Of a stretch of DNA of 64,000 bases, positions 33,453 through 42,301 are shown in pieces. The translations under genes were made by a program, and so were the position numbers. Every line of letters begins with the position of its first letter. Position 1 is the first letter of the stretch. The stretch is taken from contig NZ_CP119147.1 in NCBI RefSeq assembly GCF_029167645.1, positions 2,914,001-2,978,000 of the forward strand. The letters run 5' to 3'. The notes under the pieces were generated by a model, which saw only the letters and a program-made list of their open reading frames with translations, was not told where the DNA came from and made no database searches. Origin of the DNA: Streptomyces sp. AM 2-1-1. Lineage in GTDB: Bacteria > Actinomycetota > Actinomycetes > Streptomycetales > Streptomycetaceae.

Positions 33453-34988
33453 TCAGTGCGCGATCACCGGCACCTGGAACTCGTCCTCGGCGCCGTCACG
33501 CGTGCCGCCGCCCTGGCTCACCGGGCCCATGACGGGCTTGCCGGCGTTGATCAGGGTGAAGGCGATGGCGGAGGCGACCACCAGGATGCCGACCGCCCAC
33601 CAGATGGCAGTGGTGAAACCGTCCACCATCGCCTGGAGCTGGAGCAGCTTCGGGTCGGTCGCACCGGCCGCGTGGTCCACGAGGAACGCCGTGGTGGCGC
33701 TGGCGGCGACGGTGTTCAGCAGCGCGGTGCCGATGGCGCCACCGACCTGCTGCGAGGTGTTGACCATCGCGGAGGCGACGCCCGCGTCACGCGGCTCGAT
33801 GCCGTGGGTGGCCATGGACATGGCCGGCATGAAGGCGGTGCCCATGCCGAGGCCGAGCAGCACCATGCCCGGCAGGATGACACCGGCGTACGAGGAGTCG
33901 ACCTCCAGGCGCGTCAGCAGCAGCATGCCGACGGCGGCGAGCAGGAAGCCCGGCCCCATCAGCAGGCGCGGGGCGACGCGGGTCATCAGGCGGGCGCCGA
34001 TCTGCGTGGAGCCCGTGATCATGCCCGCGACCATCGGCAGGAAGGCGAAGCCGGTCGAGAGCGAGCTGTACCCCTTGACCACCTGGAGGTAGTAGGTGAG
34101 GAAGAGGAAGAGGCCGAACATACCGATGACGGCGAGGCCCAGCGAGGCGTAGATGCCGCCGCGGGTGCGGTCGGCGAGCACGCGCAGCGGCAGCAGCGGG
34201 GACTTCACGCGCGACTCGACCAGGATGAAGGCGGCGAGCAGCACGACGGAGGCGACGAAGGAACCGATGGTCAGCGCGTCCGACCAGCCGGCGGACTCGG
34301 CGCGGGTGAATCCGTAGACCAGCGAGACCAGACCGAAGGTGGAGAGCAGCACACCGGGGATGTCCAGCGAGGAGCGGTTGCGCGAACCGGCACGCTCGTG
34401 GACGAAGTAGTACGCGCCGATCGCGGCGACGATCGCGAACGGGATGTTGACGAAGAAGGTCCAGCGCCAGTTGAGCGAGTCGGTGAGGAAACCGCCGAGC
34501 AGCAGGCCGACCGCGCCGCCACCACCGGCGATGGCACCGAAGATGCCGAACGCCTTGGCGCGCTCCTTGGCGTCGGTGAACGTCACGGCGAGCAGCGAGA
34601 GGGCGGCGGGCGCGAGAAGGGCGCCGAAGACGCCCTGGAGGGCGCGGGAGCCGAAGAGCAGGGCCTGGTTCTCCGCCGCACCACCGAGTGCGGAGGCCAG
34701 CGCGAAGCCGATCAGACCGATGACGAAGGTGCGCTTGCGGCCGAACAGGTCGGAGATGCGCCCGCCGAAGAGCAGCAGCCCGCCGAAGGCGAGGGCGTAG
34801 GCCGTGATGACCCACTGCTTGTTGGCGTCGGATATGCCGAGGTCCACCTGGGCCTTGGGCAGCGCGATGTTCACGATGGTCGCGTCGAGCACGACCATCA
34901 GCTGGGCGAGGGCGATGAAGGCGAGGGCCTTCCAGCGCCCGGGGTCGGGAGCCGGGACGCCGGCGTTCTTCGACAGGGTTTCTGACAT
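33453..34988 (-). CDS. DHA2 (EmrB/QacA) family MFS efflux pump
   Basis: 511-residue, 14-helix drug:proton antiporter. Motif A between helices 2 and 3 reads GGRISDLFGRKRTF. Motif D1 starts the protein (AQLMVVLDATIVNIALP). Motif C-like glycine-rich helix 5 (GIFGAIAGGGGAVGLLLGG). The ATG at 34988 has TTAGGTGG upstream; a GTG at 35000 is also possible. It lies downstream of a TetR gene in the same direction, a common regulator/pump pair. Confidence 0.92.
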   Translation of the reverse strand: MSETLSKNAGVPAPDPGRWKALAFIALAQLMVVLDATIVNIALPKAQVDLGISDANKQWVITAYALAFGGLLLFGGRISDLFGRKRTFVIGLIGFALASALGGAAENQALLFGSRALQGVFGALLAPAALSLLAVTFTDAKERAKAFGIFGAIAGGGGAVGLLLGGFLTDSLNWRWTFFVNIPFAIVAAIGAYYFVHERAGSRNRSSLDIPGVLLSTFGLVSLVYGFTRAESAGWSDALTIGSFVASVVLLAAFILVESRVKSPLLPLRVLADRTRGGIYASLGLAVIGMFGLFLFLTYYLQVVKGYSSLSTGFAFLPMVAGMITGSTQIGARLMTRVAPRLLMGPGFLLAAVGMLLLTRLEVDSSYAGVILPGMVLLGLGMGTAFMPAMSMATHGIEPRDAGVASAMVNTSQQVGGAIGTALLNTVAASATTAFLVDHAAGATDPKLLQLQAMVDGFTTAIWWAVGILVVASAIAFTLINAGKPVMGPVSQGGGTRDGAEDEFQVPVIAH

Positions 34989-35363
34989 GGGACTAGCCAC
35001 CTAAGGACGTGCGCGGGATCGGCGGGACGTCGATCACGGGAGTTCGTGCGGTACGTGGAAGAGGTGCCGGGGCGCCGATGGAGTGGGCGGGACCGGTTCG
35101 AGACCTCGGCGGATCGGGCGCCTCGGGGCGCGGTGACGGGCGGACGGAGCGCCCGGTGCGGCGGGCGGGGCACGGGTAGGGGGGCGCGCCGCGTCGAGCG
35201 GGCGCCTTCCCCCGGGTGCGGACCGAGGAGGCCCGGACCCGGTCACCGGCGACGTTGCCGGTCCCGTGGGAAGCAGAGGAGAAACGGAGCGGAAGAAGAG
35301 GAAAAGGAAAGGCGTAGGGATACCGGCCGGGCCGGACGTGGGTCGGAGAAGGTGCGCGGGGCG
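34989..35363. other. Spacer between TetR and pump genes
   Basis: 375 bp that must hold the pump promoter. Both strands have only arginine-rich shadow frames. A purine-rich run (about 35275-35320) is unusual in base content. I see no copy of the GGGGA-N5-TCCCC repeat found upstream of the TetR gene, so direct TetR control of the pump is not supported here. Confidence 0.45.
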
Positions 35364-36020
35364 TCAGCGACGCCGCAGGTCCTCCAAGGTCGATGCGGAA
35401 CCGGGGAGTACGGAGCGGGCCGGGGCCCGCAGACCGTCCAGGAGCAGTTGCAGATGGCGGTGGGCGAACTGGTCGATCGCCATGCACGAAGACCCGGCGA
35501 GGGGTCGGGTGAGCTGGGTGAGGGCGACCATCAAGTCTCCCACGGCGACGTCGGGGCGCAGCCGCCCGGAGGCGGCGGCCCGCCGCACGACTTCCTCGAC
35601 GGCCTCTTCGAGGTGCCGGCGTTCGGCGAGCAGTTCGGGGTGTTCCTGGTCGAACGTCCCGGAGAGCAGGGGGCACAGGGCCCCGATCCGTTCGTCGGCG
35701 GCAGCGTGCACGAAGCGGCTGAGCGCGGCGAACGGGTCACTCTCCTCGGCCATGGCCTCTTCGGCCCGGTCGGTGGTGCGGGACAGGACGGCGAGTACCA
35801 CCTCATGGGTCAGTGCGGCACGGTCGGGGAAGTTCCGGTAGAGCGTGGCGTTCCCGACGCCGGCCCGCCGGGCCACGTCGTCGAGCGGCACGTCCGGCCC
35901 GGATTCGACGAACATCTCCCGGGCGGCCGTGACGATCCGCTCGCGGTTGCGCAGCGCGTCGGCCCGCGGACGGGGCGTACGGCGCCGGCAGTCCGGTGCG
36001 GTTCGAGCGGCGGTCTCCAC
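35364..36020 (-). CDS. TetR-family regulator
   Basis: 218-residue repressor. The N-terminal HTH reads RERIVTAAREMFVESGPDVPLDDVARRAGVGNATLYRNFPDRAAL. The C-terminal ligand domain is helical, with an LCPLLSGTFDQEHPELLAERR segment. I chose the GTG at 36020 (ETAARTAPD) with GAGGAAC upstream rather than the open frame to 36104. Two matching palindromes 47-100 bp upstream suggest autoregulation. The DHA2 pump lies downstream. Confidence 0.88.
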   Translation of the reverse strand: METAARTAPDCRRRTPRPRADALRNRERIVTAAREMFVESGPDVPLDDVARRAGVGNATLYRNFPDRAALTHEVVLAVLSRTTDRAEEAMAEESDPFAALSRFVHAAADERIGALCPLLSGTFDQEHPELLAERRHLEEAVEEVVRRAAASGRLRPDVAVGDLMVALTQLTRPLAGSSCMAIDQFAHRHLQLLLDGLRAPARSVLPGSASTLEDLRRR

Positions 36021-36066
36021 GGGCGGGGTCCGTTCCTCACGTGTGCGAGCGGCGCCCCGACCAACC

Positions 36067-36121
36067 GGGGACCGCGTCCCCACTTCCTGGGGACACACGT
36101 GCAAACGGGGAAAGCGTCCCC
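36067..36121. promoter_or_regulatory. Twin GGGGA-N5-TCCCC palindromes upstream of TetR
   Basis: GGGGACCGCGTCCCC (36067-36081) and GGGGAAAGCGTCCCC (36107-36121) share both arms and the GCGTCCCC half, and are exactly 40 bp apart, near four helical turns. They lie in the spacer between the divergent TetR and metalloprotease genes, so could control either. Confidence 0.6.
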
Positions 36122-36282
36122 GGTTATTTCACTCCTGCGTGTGACCCGCGTCACCTATCCTCCCGCGCCGGAAAACCCTCCGATCGGCTTACCCGACGAG
36201 CGGTCCGCGAGAGGCCGACGGAGGCTGAGCGCCAGAGCGCAGTCCGGGTCGGCCGGCTGCCGCGTACCCCGGAGGCGCGCCC

Positions 36283-37560
36283 ATGCAGCACCCTCGCCGA
36301 GGGATACGCAGCTGTCGCCGCCCGCTCGCACTCGCGGGCGCGACCGCCCTGGTCATCGCCGCGCTGGCCTCCGCGAGCGCCGCCCTGCCCGACGCGAGCC
36401 GGGCCTCCGCCGGTTCGGTGCCCCTCTCCGCCGGATCCGCGCTCGGACCGTGCCGGATATCCGCCGCCCTGGGCGTACAGATGTCGGAGGGGATGCCGAC
36501 CCCGCCCGGATACGCCCCGTCCACCGGCACCGTACGGGCCCTGAACCTCATGATCGACTTCCCGGACGCGCCGGGCAGCGGGACCGCGGCGGACCGGATG
36601 GCGGAGTTCTTCCCGCAGACCTCCGACTGGTTCCGCAGGAGTTCCTACGGGCGGCTCGACTACCGCCCCCAGGCCCCGGTGAAGGGCTGGCTGCGGATGC
36701 CGCTGAAGTTCGCGGAGTACGGGATGGAGCGCGGCGCGCCGTACGAGCCCGGCTACCGGCAGCTGGTGTCGGACATCGTCCGGGCCGCCGACGCACGGGT
36801 GGACTTCTCCGCGTACGACCTGATCAACGTGCTGGTCACCCCGAACGCGGGCCCCTCGGCCCTCGACACCGTGCTCTCCGTGACCTTCCCCGCCAACGAC
36901 GAGGCGCCGCGCGCCGACGGTGTCCCGCTGGCCAACACCTCGTTCGTCTACAGCCGGCAGGACGACGGCTCGGGCTCCTACGCGAAGACCGGCTACCGGG
37001 TGCTCCCCCACGAGAACGGCCACGTCTTCGGCCTCCCCGACCTCTACACCGCGCAGGGGGGCGGCTCGGTCGGGCACTGGGACATCATGTCCGAGGACTG
37101 GGGCGCCGACAACGACTTCCTCGGCTGGCACAAGTGGAAGCTGGGCTGGCTCGACAACGGGCAGGTCACCTGCGCGTCGGGGCCCGGCACCACCGAGCGT
37201 GTCCTCGAACCGCTCGCGACGACCGGTGGCACCAAGCTCGCGGTCGTCCCGCTGGGCGAGGACTCCGGGTACGTCGCCGAGGTGCGCACCGCCGCCGGGA
37301 ACGACGAGGCGGTCTGCCGCCCGGGGGTGCTGATCTACCAGGTCGACTCGGACGTGGAGACGGGCCAGGGGCCGGTCTCCGTCGCGGACAGCACCGGTGA
37401 CAGTGGCGGCTGCACCAGCCGGCCCAACGTGCACGCCGAGCTCTCCGACGCGCCGTTCCAGCCGGGCCAGACCTTCACCGACCGAGCCAACGGTATCCGG
37501 GTCTCGGTGCTCGACGAGGACGAGGACGGCGGGTACCGGGTCCGGATAACGCGCTCCTGA
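36283..37560 (+). CDS. Secreted M6-like zinc metalloprotease
   Basis: 425-residue exported protein. Signal peptide: basic RRGIRSCRRP then a hydrophobic stretch (LALAGATALVIAALASASAA). The catalytic zinc motif is HENGH at residues 243-247, followed by VFGLPDLY with the third-ligand Asp, and a DIMSEDWG Met-turn. The C-terminal 130 residues form a beta-rich domain. M6/immune-inhibitor-A-like enzymes degrade extracellular proteins. The ATG has GGAGG nine bases upstream. Divergent from the TetR gene. Confidence 0.85.
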   Translation: MQHPRRGIRSCRRPLALAGATALVIAALASASAALPDASRASAGSVPLSAGSALGPCRISAALGVQMSEGMPTPPGYAPSTGTVRALNLMIDFPDAPGSGTAADRMAEFFPQTSDWFRRSSYGRLDYRPQAPVKGWLRMPLKFAEYGMERGAPYEPGYRQLVSDIVRAADARVDFSAYDLINVLVTPNAGPSALDTVLSVTFPANDEAPRADGVPLANTSFVYSRQDDGSGSYAKTGYRVLPHENGHVFGLPDLYTAQGGGSVGHWDIMSEDWGADNDFLGWHKWKLGWLDNGQVTCASGPGTTERVLEPLATTGGTKLAVVPLGEDSGYVAEVRTAAGNDEAVCRPGVLIYQVDSDVETGQGPVSVADSTGDSGGCTSRPNVHAELSDAPFQPGQTFTDRANGIRVSVLDEDEDGGYRVRITRS

Positions 37561-37587
37561 CCCGTGGCCGCCGGGTCCGCTGCCGGC

Positions 37588-37672
37588 CGGTGGCCACCGG
37601 TGCGGGGCGAGCGGGACCCGGTGGCCACCGGTGCGGGGCGAACGGGACCCGGTGGCCACCGGTGCGGGGCGG
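37588..37672. repeat. 31-bp tandem repeat (2.7 copies) carrying a 14-bp palindrome
   Basis: Units begin at 37588, 37619 and 37650. Each carries the CCGGTGGCCACCGG palindrome, giving three such sites. One base differs between the first two units. The tract follows the metalloprotease stop by 27 bp, between convergent genes, and may act as a terminator array or a protein-binding array. Confidence 0.8.
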
Positions 37673-37773
37673 TCCGGCTCGCACCGGAGGGGATGGTCCG
37701 GCCCGGCGGCCTCCGACGGGATGATCCGGTCGGCCGGCCCCTCGGTCCATCAGGCCGTCGGGCCACCGGCCCG

Positions 37774-39105
37774 TCAGCCCGTCGCGGAGAGCGGCTGGGC
37801 GGGGCCGGCGCCGCCGGTCTCCTTCGTGGGGCGCAGGCCGGTCAGGCAGAGCATCACCGTGGCGAACACGGCGGTGACGGCGAAGGCGGTGAAACCCCAG
37901 TCCTCGTGGCCGTTCGCGACCAGCTGTCCGCCGAGCCAGGGGCCGAAGACGGCGCCGAAGCGGCCCATGCCGCTGGTCCAGCCGACGGCGGTGGCGCGGT
38001 TGTCGTCGGTCGAGTCGCCGGCGACGGCCGCATAGACCATGGCCTGGGCGCTGAAGAGGAAGAGGCCGGTCAGGAAGACCACCGCGCAGGTGAGCGGCAG
38101 CGCCATGTGGACGCCGAGGAGGTAGACGCCGACGGCGGTGAGCGCGAACCAGAGGGCGGCGACGCGGAGTGCGCCGAAGCGGTCGGAGAAGCGGCCCGCG
38201 ACCAGCATGCCGACGATGCCACCGGCGTTGATGATCACCACGAAGGAGAGCGAGGAGCCGAGTTCGTACCCGGCGCCGCGCATCATCGTGGGCAGCCAGT
38301 TGCTGACGCCGTACACGAGGAGCAGACCGCCGAAGGAGGTCAGCCAGTAGAGCAGGGTGCGGCGCCACAGGTTGCCGCGGAAGAGGGCGGCCAGCGCGTC
38401 CCAGCGCTCTCCGGCGGCGGGACGGGCGGCCTTGGCGGCGGGCACGTCGACGTCGAAGCGGCGGGCGAGGTCGGCGGCCTCCTCGTCACGGCCCTTCGCC
38501 ACCAGGAAGCTCATCGACTCGGGCAGGAACTTCCACACCAGCGGGACACCGATGAAGAGCGGGACCACGCAGATCCAGTACGCGACGCGCCAGCCGTTCT
38601 CGCCGCCGGTCCACAGGCCGATGAAGCCCGAGACGATGCCGCCGGCCTGGTGGGCGGTCATCAGGGTGCCGACGATGATCGCTCCCCGGCCGCGCGGGGC
38701 GTACTCGGAGACCAGGGTGATGGTGACCGGCAGCAGCCCGCCGAGGCCCACCCCGGCGATGAAGCGCCCGAGGCCGAAGACCCCGACGGAGCCGGCCACC
38801 GCGCAGAGGGCGGAGGCGAGCGAGAACACCGCCGTGCAGACGATGATCAGCTTCTTGCGGCCGACCCAGTCGGTGATCGTGCCGGCCGAGAGGGCGCCGA
38901 TCAGCATGCCGAAGGTGGCGTAACTGCCGAGGTCGCCCGCCATGGAGGGCTTCAGGCCGAGCGCGTGGTGCTCCAGCATGTGCGGCAGCACGGCGCCGTA
39001 GACGAACATGTCGAGGCCGTCGAAGAGCACGACCAGCCAGCAGAGGCCGACGACCAGCAACGCGAGCTTTCTGCCCCGTGGCGACAGGGTGGTGGAGGAG
39101 GACAT
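37774..39105 (-). CDS. Aromatic acid:H+ symporter (AAHS-type MFS)
   Basis: 443-residue permease with 12 helices. AAHS features include the charged helix-1 motif LFDGLDMFVYGAVLPHM and the loop-2/3 motif GTITDWVGRKKLI, as in PcaK and GalT. The aspartate in helix 1 is required for uptake in PcaK. It faces the catabolic operon 39.5-43.8 kb, separated by 401 bp (39106-39506) that contains a GntR-type site. Expected cargo: gallate, protocatechuate or another hydroxybenzoate. Confidence 0.9.
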   Translation of the reverse strand: MSSSTTLSPRGRKLALLVVGLCWLVVLFDGLDMFVYGAVLPHMLEHHALGLKPSMAGDLGSYATFGMLIGALSAGTITDWVGRKKLIIVCTAVFSLASALCAVAGSVGVFGLGRFIAGVGLGGLLPVTITLVSEYAPRGRGAIIVGTLMTAHQAGGIVSGFIGLWTGGENGWRVAYWICVVPLFIGVPLVWKFLPESMSFLVAKGRDEEAADLARRFDVDVPAAKAARPAAGERWDALAALFRGNLWRRTLLYWLTSFGGLLLVYGVSNWLPTMMRGAGYELGSSLSFVVIINAGGIVGMLVAGRFSDRFGALRVAALWFALTAVGVYLLGVHMALPLTCAVVFLTGLFLFSAQAMVYAAVAGDSTDDNRATAVGWTSGMGRFGAVFGPWLGGQLVANGHEDWGFTAFAVTAVFATVMLCLTGLRPTKETGGAGPAQPLSATG

Positions 39106-39234
39106 CGTTGTTTCCTCTCGTCCGGCGGGCCTGGGGCCGCTCGGAGCTGGGCGGGGGACGGTGGGCGGGTCGTGCGGCTCGCGGCGACCCGGTGGGCACG
39201 ACGGTAGGAACGCGCCCGTTGAGTGTCAACGTTT

Positions 39235-39244
39235 TTGTCAACAA
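39235..39244. promoter_or_regulatory. FCD-GntR-type operator TTGTCAACAA upstream of the transporter
   Basis: TTGT-CA-ACAA (TTGT-N2-ACAA palindrome) lies 130 bp before the symporter start. The identical 10-mer lies in front of the GntR gene at 43808. A related half (GTGTCAACG) lies 10 bp away. The rest of the 401-bp spacer shows only arginine-rich shadow frames. Confidence 0.7.
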
Positions 39245-39506
39245 TCTCAGGAACGAAGGGGCCGCCCCCGGACCGACCGGCCCGGGACCGGCCCAGAGGG
39301 GCCCCCGGAGAGGCACGGGACAGACCCGACCGGCCCGGGACCAGCCTTCGAGGTCGGCGGCGCGGGGCGGCCGCGGGCGTCGTGGGACGGCACCGGGCGT
39401 CGCCGACCGGCCCCGGCGCCGCGGGGCGCGGGGGCCGGTCCGGCCGCGAGGCGTCTGCTTCCCGCGCCGTGCCGTCGAACCGCCGCTCACCGGCGGCTCC
39501 TGGGCG

Positions 39507-40457
39507 TCAGGCGACGGGCGGGGTGCCGTGCGTGTGGAAGGACTCGATCGTCTTGAGACCCCACGCCTGGCCCTTGGCGCGTTCGGCCTCGGTCCAGGTG
39601 ATCAGCGGCCAGTCGGGGGCCAGCACGAGCCGGGTGAGCGGGTTGCAGAGTTCGACCCGGTTGCCGCCGGGCTCGTATACGTAGAGGAAGAACGTCTGCT
39701 GGATGGCGTGCTTGTGCGGGCCGGTCTCGATGAACACGTCGTTGTCGAGGCAGATGTCGGCCGCCCGCAGGATGTCCTCGCGGGTGTCGGTGGCGAAGGC
39801 GATGTGGTGCAGCCGGCCGCTGGAGCCCGTCCAGTCGGAGGTGTAGACGACGTCGTACGACTTGTTGGTGAACGTCAGCCACTGGGCGGCGAGCGTGCCG
39901 CTGTCGAGGACGATCTGCTCGGTGGGGCGGGCGCCGAGGACGTCGCGGGTGAAGGCGGCGTTGGCGGCCACGTCGGAGCCGAGGAAGTTGACGTGGTCCA
40001 GCCGCCGGACGCCGACCCCGTGGGACGGCTTGGCCTGCGGCTGGTTCTTCAGCCCCGGCTTCAGTGCGGGGGGAGCGACGTAGTGCTCGCTCTCCCAGTA
40101 CAGGGCGAGTTGATGGCCGTCCGGGTCGCTGGTCAGGTACAGCGGGCCGATGCCGGGCTCGTCCTCGGCCCAGCGGCCCGGCCGTCCGGCGGCTTCCAGC
40201 TCCTTGATCCTGCGGTGCAGCGCCTCCCCGCTGGAGGTGCGCAGTGCGGTGCGGCGCACGCCCGGCGTCCCGTGCGCGGTGAGGACGAGGCTGTGGTGCT
40301 CGTAGTCGTCGAAGGTCCGCAGGTAGACGGAGTTCCCGTCGCGGCCGTTCTCGGTCAGACCGAGTATCCGGGTGAAGAAGTCGACGCTGGCGTCGAGGTC
40401 CGGGGTGAGGAGTTCGACGTGTCCGAGGTGGGCGATGTCACCGAGAGGCGGAGTCAT
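39507..40457 (-). CDS. Type I (VOC) extradiol ring-cleavage dioxygenase, own start inside the fused frame
   Basis: 316-residue two-domain enzyme of the catechol 2,3-dioxygenase superfamily. The three Fe ligands fit the classical positions: His155 (RRLDHVNFLG), His217/218 (GRLHHIAFATD) and Glu269 (GGNRVELCNP). The own ATG has a perfect AAGGAGG seven bases upstream, so it can be translated separately. Within the operon it is the only ring-cleaving enzyme. With GalB-, GalC- and GalD-like neighbours the expected substrate is gallate or a related trihydroxybenzoate, though known gallate dioxygenases are LigB-fold. Confidence 0.85.
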   Translation of the reverse strand: MTPPLGDIAHLGHVELLTPDLDASVDFFTRILGLTENGRDGNSVYLRTFDDYEHHSLVLTAHGTPGVRRTALRTSSGEALHRRIKELEAAGRPGRWAEDEPGIGPLYLTSDPDGHQLALYWESEHYVAPPALKPGLKNQPQAKPSHGVGVRRLDHVNFLGSDVAANAAFTRDVLGARPTEQIVLDSGTLAAQWLTFTNKSYDVVYTSDWTGSSGRLHHIAFATDTREDILRAADICLDNDVFIETGPHKHAIQQTFFLYVYEPGGNRVELCNPLTRLVLAPDWPLITWTEAERAKGQAWGLKTIESFHTHGTPPVA

Positions 40458-41594
40458 CCGTGCCTCCTTCGAGGGGTGCGGGTGCGGGTGCGGAGGTGCG
40501 GAGGTGCGGTACGGGGCGGCGGGCCGCGCGAAGACGGTCCCGTCGAAGATCTTGCGGGCGGTGCGCACCACGGCGGTCCGGCCCGGCACCGGGGTGGTGC
40601 CGTCCTCGCCGACGTCGACGGCCGCCGTCACGTCCAGGTGGCCGGTGGGGTGCTCGATGCGCACCCGGCCTCCCGGCGGAGGGAGCCGGGCGATCCGCTC
40701 ACCGACGTTTCCGGGGATCAGCAGCCCGGCGGCGACGCTCGCGGCGCCCAGCACGCCGATGGAGGTGTGGCAGCGGACCGGGATGAAGGTGCGGGTGGTC
40801 ACCGCGCCGCCTTCCGCGGGCGGGGCGAGCAGACTGAGTTTGGGCACGGTGGCGGTGGAGACGTCACCGAGCCCCATGAGAGCGCCGGCCGCGAGCCGGA
40901 TCTCGCGGAGGCGGTGGGCGAGCGCGGTGTTCTCCTCCAGCTCGCCGGGGTTCTCGTAGCCGGTGATCCCGGTGTCCCGGAGATCGGCGGCGGCGATCAG
41001 GACGGTGGGCATGCCGTTGTCCACGCAGGTGACGGGGGTCCCCGCGACGGTGTCGCGGACCCGTCCGGTCGGCAGCAGCGCCCCCGAACCGGGCGGGAAG
41101 TCGACGACCACGGGAGCCGCCGTCCCCGGCACGCCGGAGAGCGCGGTGGTACCGGCGTACTCGACGCGGCCGCCCGGGGTGGGGAAGGTGGCGGCGGCGA
41201 GGTCCCCGGTGTTCATCATGCGGATGCGGACGGTGGTGCGGTCCCCGCCGGCCGGGACCAGCCCGCGTTCGACGGCGAACGGTCCGACGCCGGCCAGCAG
41301 ATTCCCGCAGTTCTGACCGTCACTCACCTCTGCTTCTTGGACGGCCACTTGGAGGAAGAGGTACTCGACGTCCGCGTCGGGGCCGTCCGAGGGCCGGACG
41401 ACGGCGACCTTGCTGGTCAGCGGGTGCGCCCCGCCGAGCCCGTCGATCTGGCGCGGGTCGGGGCTGCCCATCAGGCGGAGCAGCAGGTCGTCGCGGGCGG
41501 CGGCGTCCCCGGGGAGGTCACCGGCGAGGAAGTACGCCCCCTTGGAGGTGCCGCCCCGCATCAGCATGCACGGCACCTCCTCGGGGAGCGTCAC
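39507..41594 (-). CDS. PrpF/GalD-like tautomerase open in frame into a type I extradiol dioxygenase (695-codon fusion)
   Basis: The first 379 codons encode a PrpF-family enzyme (MLMRGGTSKGAYFLAGDLPGD, QNCGNLLAGVGPFA, GYENPGELEENTALAHRL), the family of GalD, 4-oxalomesaconate tautomerase. The frame then runs without a stop through TSAPPHPHPHPSKEAR into the dioxygenase at 40457. GTG start overlaps the aldolase stop (GTGA). A tandem repeat (40475-40509) lies at the junction; adding one octamer would put a TGA over the dioxygenase ATG, the usual two-gene layout. Whether a fused protein, two proteins or both are made is unknown. A sequencing or recent replication slip is possible. Confidence 0.75.
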   Translation of the reverse strand: MTLPEEVPCMLMRGGTSKGAYFLAGDLPGDAAARDDLLLRLMGSPDPRQIDGLGGAHPLTSKVAVVRPSDGPDADVEYLFLQVAVQEAEVSDGQNCGNLLAGVGPFAVERGLVPAGGDRTTVRIRMMNTGDLAAATFPTPGGRVEYAGTTALSGVPGTAAPVVVDFPPGSGALLPTGRVRDTVAGTPVTCVDNGMPTVLIAAADLRDTGITGYENPGELEENTALAHRLREIRLAAGALMGLGDVSTATVPKLSLLAPPAEGGAVTTRTFIPVRCHTSIGVLGAASVAAGLLIPGNVGERIARLPPPGGRVRIEHPTGHLDVTAAVDVGEDGTTPVPGRTAVVRTARKIFDGTVFARPAAPYRTSAPPHPHPHPSKEARMTPPLGDIAHLGHVELLTPDLDASVDFFTRILGLTENGRDGNSVYLRTFDDYEHHSLVLTAHGTPGVRRTALRTSSGEALHRRIKELEAAGRPGRWAEDEPGIGPLYLTSDPDGHQLALYWESEHYVAPPALKPGLKNQPQAKPSHGVGVRRLDHVNFLGSDVAANAAFTRDVLGARPTEQIVLDSGTLAAQWLTFTNKSYDVVYTSDWTGSSGRLHHIAFATDTREDILRAADICLDNDVFIETGPHKHAIQQTFFLYVYEPGGNRVELCNPLTRLVLAPDWPLITWTEAERAKGQAWGLKTIESFHTHGTPPVA
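40475..40509. repeat. GGTGCG hexamer/octamer tandem repeat at the fusion junction
   Basis: Two GGTGCG hexamers are followed by two GGTGCGGA octamers and a partial copy. It lies 18-52 bp before the dioxygenase ATG, inside the coding frame of the tautomerase. Changes of octamer number alter the frame, and both other frames stop within about 20 bp. Confidence 0.8.
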
Positions 41595-42301
41595 GGTGCC
41601 GCTCCGTCGCGCAGGTGCTCCTCGTACGAGCGGTACGTCACGCCGAGCCGTTCCAGTGTCTCCCGCAGGCCGTACCGGTCGAGGCCCAACTGCCCCCCGG
41701 CGAAGGCCGCCCGGGACGCCTCCTCCTTGGCGGTACGCGCGACGGAGGCCTCGATCGCCTCGGCGGCCCGCTCGCGCGGCACGCACATCACGCCGTCGTC
41801 GTCGGCGAGGACGATGTCGCCGGGCCGGACGATCCGCCCTTCGATCGCGACGGGGACGTTGACCGATCCGCCGGTCGCCTTCACGGTGCCCTGCGCGCTG
41901 ACGGCCTTCGACCAGACGGGGAAGTTCATCGCGCGCAGCTCCGCCGTGTCACGCACCCCGGTGGTGGTGATCAGGCCGCGTACGCCCCGGCGCTGGAGGG
42001 CGGTGGCGAAGAGCTCACCGAACAGGCCGTCCGTACAGGGGGAGGTGGTGGTGACGACGAGGATGTCCCCCTCGCCGCACTGCTCCACCGCCGCGTGGAT
42101 CATGAGGTTGTCGCCGGGCCAGCAGAGGGCCGTGACGGCGGTGCCGGCGATCCGTACGCCCTGCTGGACCGGGCGGAGCGCGGGGCCGAGGCTGCCGGTG
42201 CGGCCGAGGGCCTCGTGCACCGTGGCCACACCGTGGCCGGCCAGGGCGTCGGCCTGGGCCAGGGACGCCTTCGGGGGGTTGGTGACGATCACGCCGCTCA
42301 T
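41591..42301 (-). CDS. RraA/HMG-type aldolase (4-carboxy-4-hydroxy-2-oxoadipate aldolase, GalC-like)
   Basis: 236-residue class II aldolase of the HMG/CHA family, which splits 4-carboxy-4-hydroxy-2-oxoadipate to pyruvate and oxaloacetate. The family core GLITTTGVRDTAELRAMNFPVWSK holds the substrate Arg, and DIVLADDDGVMCVPRE the metal Asp. Helix GHGVATVHEALGRTGSL is typical. ATG overlaps the PIG-L stop (ATGA). It feeds central metabolism at the end of gallate or protocatechuate 4,5-cleavage. Confidence 0.88.
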   Translation of the reverse strand: MSGVIVTNPPKASLAQADALAGHGVATVHEALGRTGSLGPALRPVQQGVRIAGTAVTALCWPGDNLMIHAAVEQCGEGDILVVTTTSPCTDGLFGELFATALQRRGVRGLITTTGVRDTAELRAMNFPVWSKAVSAQGTVKATGGSVNVPVAIEGRIVRPGDIVLADDDGVMCVPRERAAEAIEASVARTAKEEASRAAFAGGQLGLDRYGLRETLERLGVTYRSYEEHLRDGAAP

